NCBI RefSeq assembly: GCF_000003855.2
Contig: NW_003101678.1
Location: 1,394,107 to 1,458,106, forward strand
Direction of reading: 5' to 3'
Length of the DNA: 64,000 nt
Origin: Blastomyces gilchristii SLH14081
Lineage: Eukaryota > Ascomycota > Eurotiomycetes > Onygenales > Ajellomycetaceae
Shown: positions 59,967-64,000 of the stretch, in pieces
Position numbering within the stretch: position 1 is the stretch's first letter
Layout of the letters: the number at the start of each line of letters is the position of its first letter
The notes under the pieces: generated by a model
Databases searched by the model: none
Seen by the model: only the letters and a program-made list of their open reading frames with translations
What the model was told of the DNA's origin: nothing
Translations under genes and position numbers: made by a program

Positions 59967-61905
59967 ATCTTCAATCTAAGTCATTTTATTTGTAATATAC
60001 ACTGCATATCTATTCAAGAATAGAGATATGAAAATAATGAGATCTTTAAGTTATATGAATGATATTGATTGAGTCTACAGTTCAAAAATAATTGAAGAGA
60101 ATTTAGAAGTGATTAAAAAAGTAGTAAAGAAAATCTTTGTTAGAGTAGATATTAATCAAATTCAATTTAATATGAATAAAACTGAGTTAATTCATTTCTT
60201 TTCTAGATTCAATGAGAAAAAACTATGTCTAACTCTTTTAAATAAAGAGATTAAACCCAGTTTGAATGTCAAATAATTAGAAGTATGATTAAACTCTAAG
60301 TTGAATTTTAAATATTATATTCAACAAAGAACTATCAAGATAAAAACACTATTAAATAGCATAATCAGACTATCAAATACAGAGAGAGATCTATTCTTCC
60401 AGGCTATAAGACAGTTATATATAGTCTGTATTATCTCAGTAGCTGATTATGAAGTGTAAGTTTAATAAAATAATCAAGAAATTTTCACTAAACTCTTTCA
60501 AAGTCTGTAAAACAGAGCTTTAAGAAGAATTCTGAAAGCATTTAAATCATTTTCTATTAAAGTAATGAAAATTAAAGCTTCAATTGTCTCTTCTACTATT
60601 CAATTTGAAAATATCTGTATAAACTATACTCTGAGAGTCATAAAGATGAGCTTATATTATATAATCAGAGAAAGAGTCTCTTCTTCATTTTCATTAATTA
60701 ACTCAGAAAATGAACTGAATCAAAATAGATTTCTTGATTGAAATGAAAATAATTCTTTAAAGAAAATGCTCTCTCAAATATACAGACTATATTCACTAAT
60801 TAAAAATCAATTTTCTTCATTAAATATTGAAAAAATTGATTATGAGAAGATATCTCTCTGAAGAGAAAAGCTGAAATCTCTCATAGACTTATAAATAAGT
60901 GAACTATTATAAGAGAGAAAATATAAACAGTATTTGAAGAAGATCTCTATAATTAATATAAAAGACTCTATTCTGATTTACTCAGATAACTTAAAAAATA
61001 AGAGTTTGAATAGATTAGATACAGATATTACTTATACTGAAGATAATATTAATTTTATCTCAGATTTCTGAAATTTAGACTGTGAATCTGAAGTCTTTGA
61101 TGCTGAACTATTTATAATAGTAAAAGCTTTTAAACTTATTAAAATAAAATCTTATAAAAGAGAAAATAGTTTGAAAGAGATATGAATATTCTCTAATAGT
61201 TAAGCTGCTTTAAAAAGACTTAGAAATAGTCAGATTCATAATAATTAAATGAATCTTGAACTGATTTTAAATTCTATTTTAAAAATTTCAAAAGAGAAGA
61301 ATATTAAAACTGATAATTTATCTACACTAAGTTTCTGCTTATATGAATATTTATAACAATGAATTGACTGATTCAGCTGTAAAAAAGAATTCAGAATTAA
61401 GCAGATCTATTTAAAAAACAGTGTTCTGATCTTTTATAAAGAGAAAGATAAAAGAATCTTATTTAAATAAATAAATAAAAGCTGATAGAAATAAAAGAAG
61501 AGTATATATTATTCAAGATTTGAAACAAAACTTAAGTGAAAATCTTGTTTAATTAAATGTAAAAAGAAAATATTCTCATCTATAATTCAGCTGAAACTAG
61601 AACATAATTATTTCAAATCTTATATACAAAGATTTGATAATAGATTTGATTCAATAGAATGCTCATTCTGCAATTTAAATGAAAATTCTGAGTATATTGT
61701 AATACACTGTGTATTATATAATAGTCTCAGAGCTAGATTGAAAGAGAAGTATGATTTAAATCGATTAAATATGAGATTCTTATTCTCAACTGATATAGAA
61801 ATTAAATACTTAATAGACTTTCTATCAGAAACTCAAGCAGCTATAAGAAAATGACTGAATTCAGAAATATCTGAATATAAAGAGGTGAAAATTAATCAGA
61901 TATAG
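59967..61905 (+). pseudogene. LINE ORF2 remnant: RT end, RNase H, CCHC (copy 2)
   Basis: Aligned with 15909-17849 of LINE 1. The YVDD box has become YMND (about 60052-60063). RNase H pieces (FDAELFIIV, then the ELTDSAV block) and a CSFCN..ENSEYIVIHC zinc motif at about 61660-61710 (His changed to Tyr) remain. Many stops include TAA from Gln. Confidence 0.85.
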
Positions 61906-62148
61906 TCTGTTAAAACAGCTATATACTATTTTTTAATAATTTTATTTTATTATAGTCTCTTTTTACTTTTTCTTTTCTGTTCTTTTTATCTACTTATTCA
62001 ATGTGTCTGTCTTTAAGACTTTGATCTCTTTTATTTTATCATGATATTTTCAAATGATTTCAAAGTATCAGAAGATGTTAAAACACTGTAATTTATAAAG
62101 AGTTTTTATATTCTGAGCTGAAATTTTCTGATTTTGTATATCTGAAAT

Positions 62149-62653
62149 TAGACTGACTGTGTGACCGTGTCTGAGATCAGAATCAGAATATTTAATAATC
62201 TTATTATCAATTCAACTGATTTCATTACACTGTTTTAACATTACATAGTAGTCTCATACTGTCTCAGTGAGACTTACTGTCTACTCTTATCATATTTTTC
62301 AAATAAGATCATAATTTTCACTTCTTAATTTAAATTATTTTTATTGCTTTAAATGACTTTAAATCATATTTAAGTGTTATTAAAAAGTGTTACTTTTTAA
62401 AAAATTAAAAATAGTCTAAAAAAACCTTAACATGTCTAAAAATAGTAACTTTATATCAAGAATGAGACTAAATAAGATTAAATAAGATCACTTTCTTATT
62501 TTTTCTAAGTTATGATCTTATTTTAAGATCTGATATATAGTCACTTTACATGTTTTTTTAATAATTAGTCTCAGTGAGATTCATATCAAGAAATATATAA
62601 GATCAGATTAAATAAGATTAAATGTGAAATTTATAGTCTCAGCAGCTAGTCTA
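62149..62653 (+). mobile_element. short non-autonomous hAT, copy X4 (complete)
   Basis: 505 bp, TAGACTGACTGTG...GCTAGTCTA, with exact 8-bp duplication TCTGAAAT (62141-62148, 62654-62661), inside the LINE 2 3' UTR. The cleanest short copy, with no insertions. Confidence 0.95.
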
Positions 62654-62785
62654 TCTGAAATTGATAAATGTATAATAGTTAACTTTATAGATATTAGAAA
62701 AACTCTGAGAATTAAAAGTTCTCAGATAAATATTATAGTCTCTGACTATATACATTTATAATTGAAGAATAATAATAATAATAAT

Positions 62786-62996
62786 CAAAGTATCAGAAGA
62801 TGTTAAAATACTGTAATTTATAAAGAGTTTTATATTCTGAGCTGAAATTTCCTGATTTTACATATCTGAAATTAATACATTTATAATAGTTAACTTTATA
62901 GATATTAGAAAAACTCTGAGAACTAAAAGTTCTCAGATAAATATCATAGTCTCTAACTATATACATCTATAATTGAAGAATAGTAATAATAATAAT
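62786..62996 (+). mobile_element. LINE 3' end, copy 3 (severely 5'-truncated)
   Basis: About 210 bases of the LINE 3' UTR with its own AAT tail, head-to-tail after the LINE 2 tail. It starts at CAAAGTATCAGAAG, corresponding to about 18029 in LINE 1, and lacks coding sequence. Confidence 0.85.
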
Positions 62997-63480
62997 ACTT
63001 GAAATTATTAATAAAGAATATTCAATTTATATAAAAGAGATAGTATTTTAAATATTGAATTTTTTTAATAGATAGTAATAGCTTGCTGAATATACTCTTT
63101 AATATTTTCATCTTTATTCAACATTGTAATGATTATTAATTAATTAATAAAGATGAAGATTAAGAATTTACAAGATTTTTATCATTTTAGTGTTTTTATC
63201 ATTTTAATATAATGTACTTACTAGAGGTGAGTGAGTTAGCAGTGACATGATGAGTATCTCATTCTCAGAGCAATCTCAGATTGAAAAAACCTTTCCTCAG
63301 ACTTCTCTGCACATATGAGTGTTCAGAGCTTTTTTGAATTGTTTGAGAATGGTATTATATTGTTCATTTAATTACATCTTTCTTTTAATTCTTCTTTTAT
63401 ACCTTTCTTTTGATTCTCTTCTTTGATATATGTGACTTTTTCAATCTCTTCTTTCATTATATGCAACTTCTTCTGTTTGT
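62997..63480. other. AT-rich flank, nothing recognised
   Basis: AT-rich sequence that I could not align to any family in the window. Contains an ATTAATTAATTAATAA stretch at about 63133-63150 and, from about 63228, slightly more mixed sequence. No gene or repeat is supported. Confidence 0.6.
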
Positions 63481-63589
63481 TATTCATATAGATTGTTGAA
63501 TGTAAGCAGTGCGGCACGCGTATAACAACATCAGTTTAAGATAAACTTAACTCAGATAATGAGAGAAAGAAGCCGGAGAAATTTTCAGC

Positions 63590-63594
<5 letters not shown>

Positions 63595-63622
<28 letters not shown>

Positions 63623-63623
63623 A
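63595..63623. repeat. GAT trinucleotide microsatellite
   Basis: Nearly ten GAT units in a row. It makes the poly-Ile and poly-Ser runs in the frames on the other strand. Confidence 0.95.
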
Positions 63624-63914
63624 GCAAGCATGTTTTTTTCGTCGGATTGAGGCCATTTTCAGTAGAGAAAGGTTGGTTCCAAGTGTCCGGGTCAGCTGGC
63701 TCCTCCTCATCTTGGAGTGAGTAGTATGATATTCCCAAATAAAATGCCTATTGTTGAAATGTAAAAAGAAGAAGAGAACAAAATGTGATAAATATACATG
63801 TGTAAATACAGATTTGTGTATATTGCATGTATCAAGACAAGTTAAGTGTGCTTTCTGTATATTAATTTTCATTTTCATACACATACTTTCTCCACAGCCG
63901 GGTCAATTTTCACT

Positions 63915-63941
63915 CGATCCAATCAATCCAATCCAATCCGA
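63915..63941. repeat. CCAAT/AATCC short tandem repeat
   Basis: Four to five units of ATCCA/AATCC in undecayed DNA. Confidence 0.8.
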
Positions 63942-64000
63942 TCGGATACATTCAATTTCGCGGGATTTTCTTCGAAACGTCCGATGAAAAAAGGATAATA

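Larger units (their letters stand above)
45627..62785 (+). mobile_element. Tad-like LINE, copy 2 (split by A copy 3 and X4, contains scaffold gap)
   Basis: LINE sequence is 45627-45923 (matching 15675-15908), 59967-62148 (matching 15909-18115) and 62662-62785 (3' end and AAT tail). It is split by A copy 3 and by short hAT X4. The 5' part is lost beyond X3. It is the most decayed LINE here: stops throughout, with TGA at 61183-61185 where LINE 1 and LINE 4 keep TGG. Confidence 0.88.
63481..64000. other. non-decayed sequence at the edge of the repeat block
   Basis: CC, GG and CG are used normally here (AGCCGGAG, GTCCGGG, GATCGG, TTCGCGGG), unlike the preceding 62 kb. Two short frames overlap (63547-63738 minus; 63751-63987 plus), neither with a recognisable domain. 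TCTCCACAG at about 63889-63897 could be a 3' splice site on the plus strand. This may be the start of a host gene region that continues beyond the window. Confidence 0.5.

Noticed and set aside
1..62996. Mitochondrial origin because of AT-richness and TGA at Trp
   Set aside because: LTR elements, LINEs with target-primed insertions, hAT elements and a GTAAGT/TACTAAC intron are nuclear features.
63585..63884. 99-codon frame with a poly-Ser end
   Set aside because: The Ser run comes from the GAT microsatellite and no domain is seen.
1..64000. tRNA or rRNA genes
   Set aside because: I saw no cloverleaf-like block with conserved B-box sequence and no rRNA-like stretch; a covariance-model search would be needed to exclude small RNAs.

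Overview
The window looks like a repeat-dense, AT-rich block of a filamentous fungal nuclear genome, probably an ascomycete. The evidence is the mix of families: chromodomain-bearing Ty3/gypsy elements, a Tad-like LINE with a YVDD reverse transcriptase, RNase H and CCHC tail, a hAT transposon with a spliceosomal-type intron, and dense C-to-T decay of every copy. No intact host gene is visible. The species cannot be named from sequence alone, and one 100-N scaffold gap lies at 45797-45896.

Nearly everything from 1 to about 62996 is transposon inserted into transposon. I named the families by their ends. Family A is a chromodomain Ty3/gypsy element with 309-316 bp LTRs (TGTGGCGG...CTTACA, or its reverse). 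Family B is a Ty3/gypsy element with short 165-167 bp LTRs (TGTGATTC...GAATCACA) and an extra open region on the opposite strand. Family C is a Ty3/gypsy element with 258 bp LTRs (TGTAAGAA...TTCTTACA). The others are a Tad-like LINE with a TAA-repeat tail, and a hAT family (TAGACTG...CAGTCTA, 8-bp target duplications) with one 5.8 kb long copy and four ~505-bp short copies.

Layout: B copy 0 (1-10844, minus) carries the long hAT (2762-8583). A B fragment follows (10845-13229). B copy 1 (13230-39464, minus) holds A copy 1 (13888-29562, plus), which itself holds LINE 1 (15616-18240) and element C (21415-28671, minus); further right it holds short hAT X1 (36611-38389, itself split by LINE 4) and X2 (38486-38991). 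A truncated short hAT X3 (39465-45626) is split by A copy 2 (39936-45617, minus). LINE 2 (45627-62785) is split by A copy 3 (45924-59966, plus), which is split by B copy 2 (46983-55259, minus), and by short hAT X4 (62149-62653). LINE 3, a bare 3' end (62786-62996), closes the block. Matching target-site duplications support most of these nestings directly.

The decay has an unusual flavour. CpC/GpG and CpG are scarce while CpA/TpG stay abundant, and conserved Trp codons become TGA rather than TAG. Classic Neurospora-type RIP prefers CpA and would favour TAG. Side-by-side LTR copies show the same CpC and CpG changes. From about 63480 to the end the base usage changes to sequence with ordinary CC, GG and CG, which is probably the edge of the repeat block.
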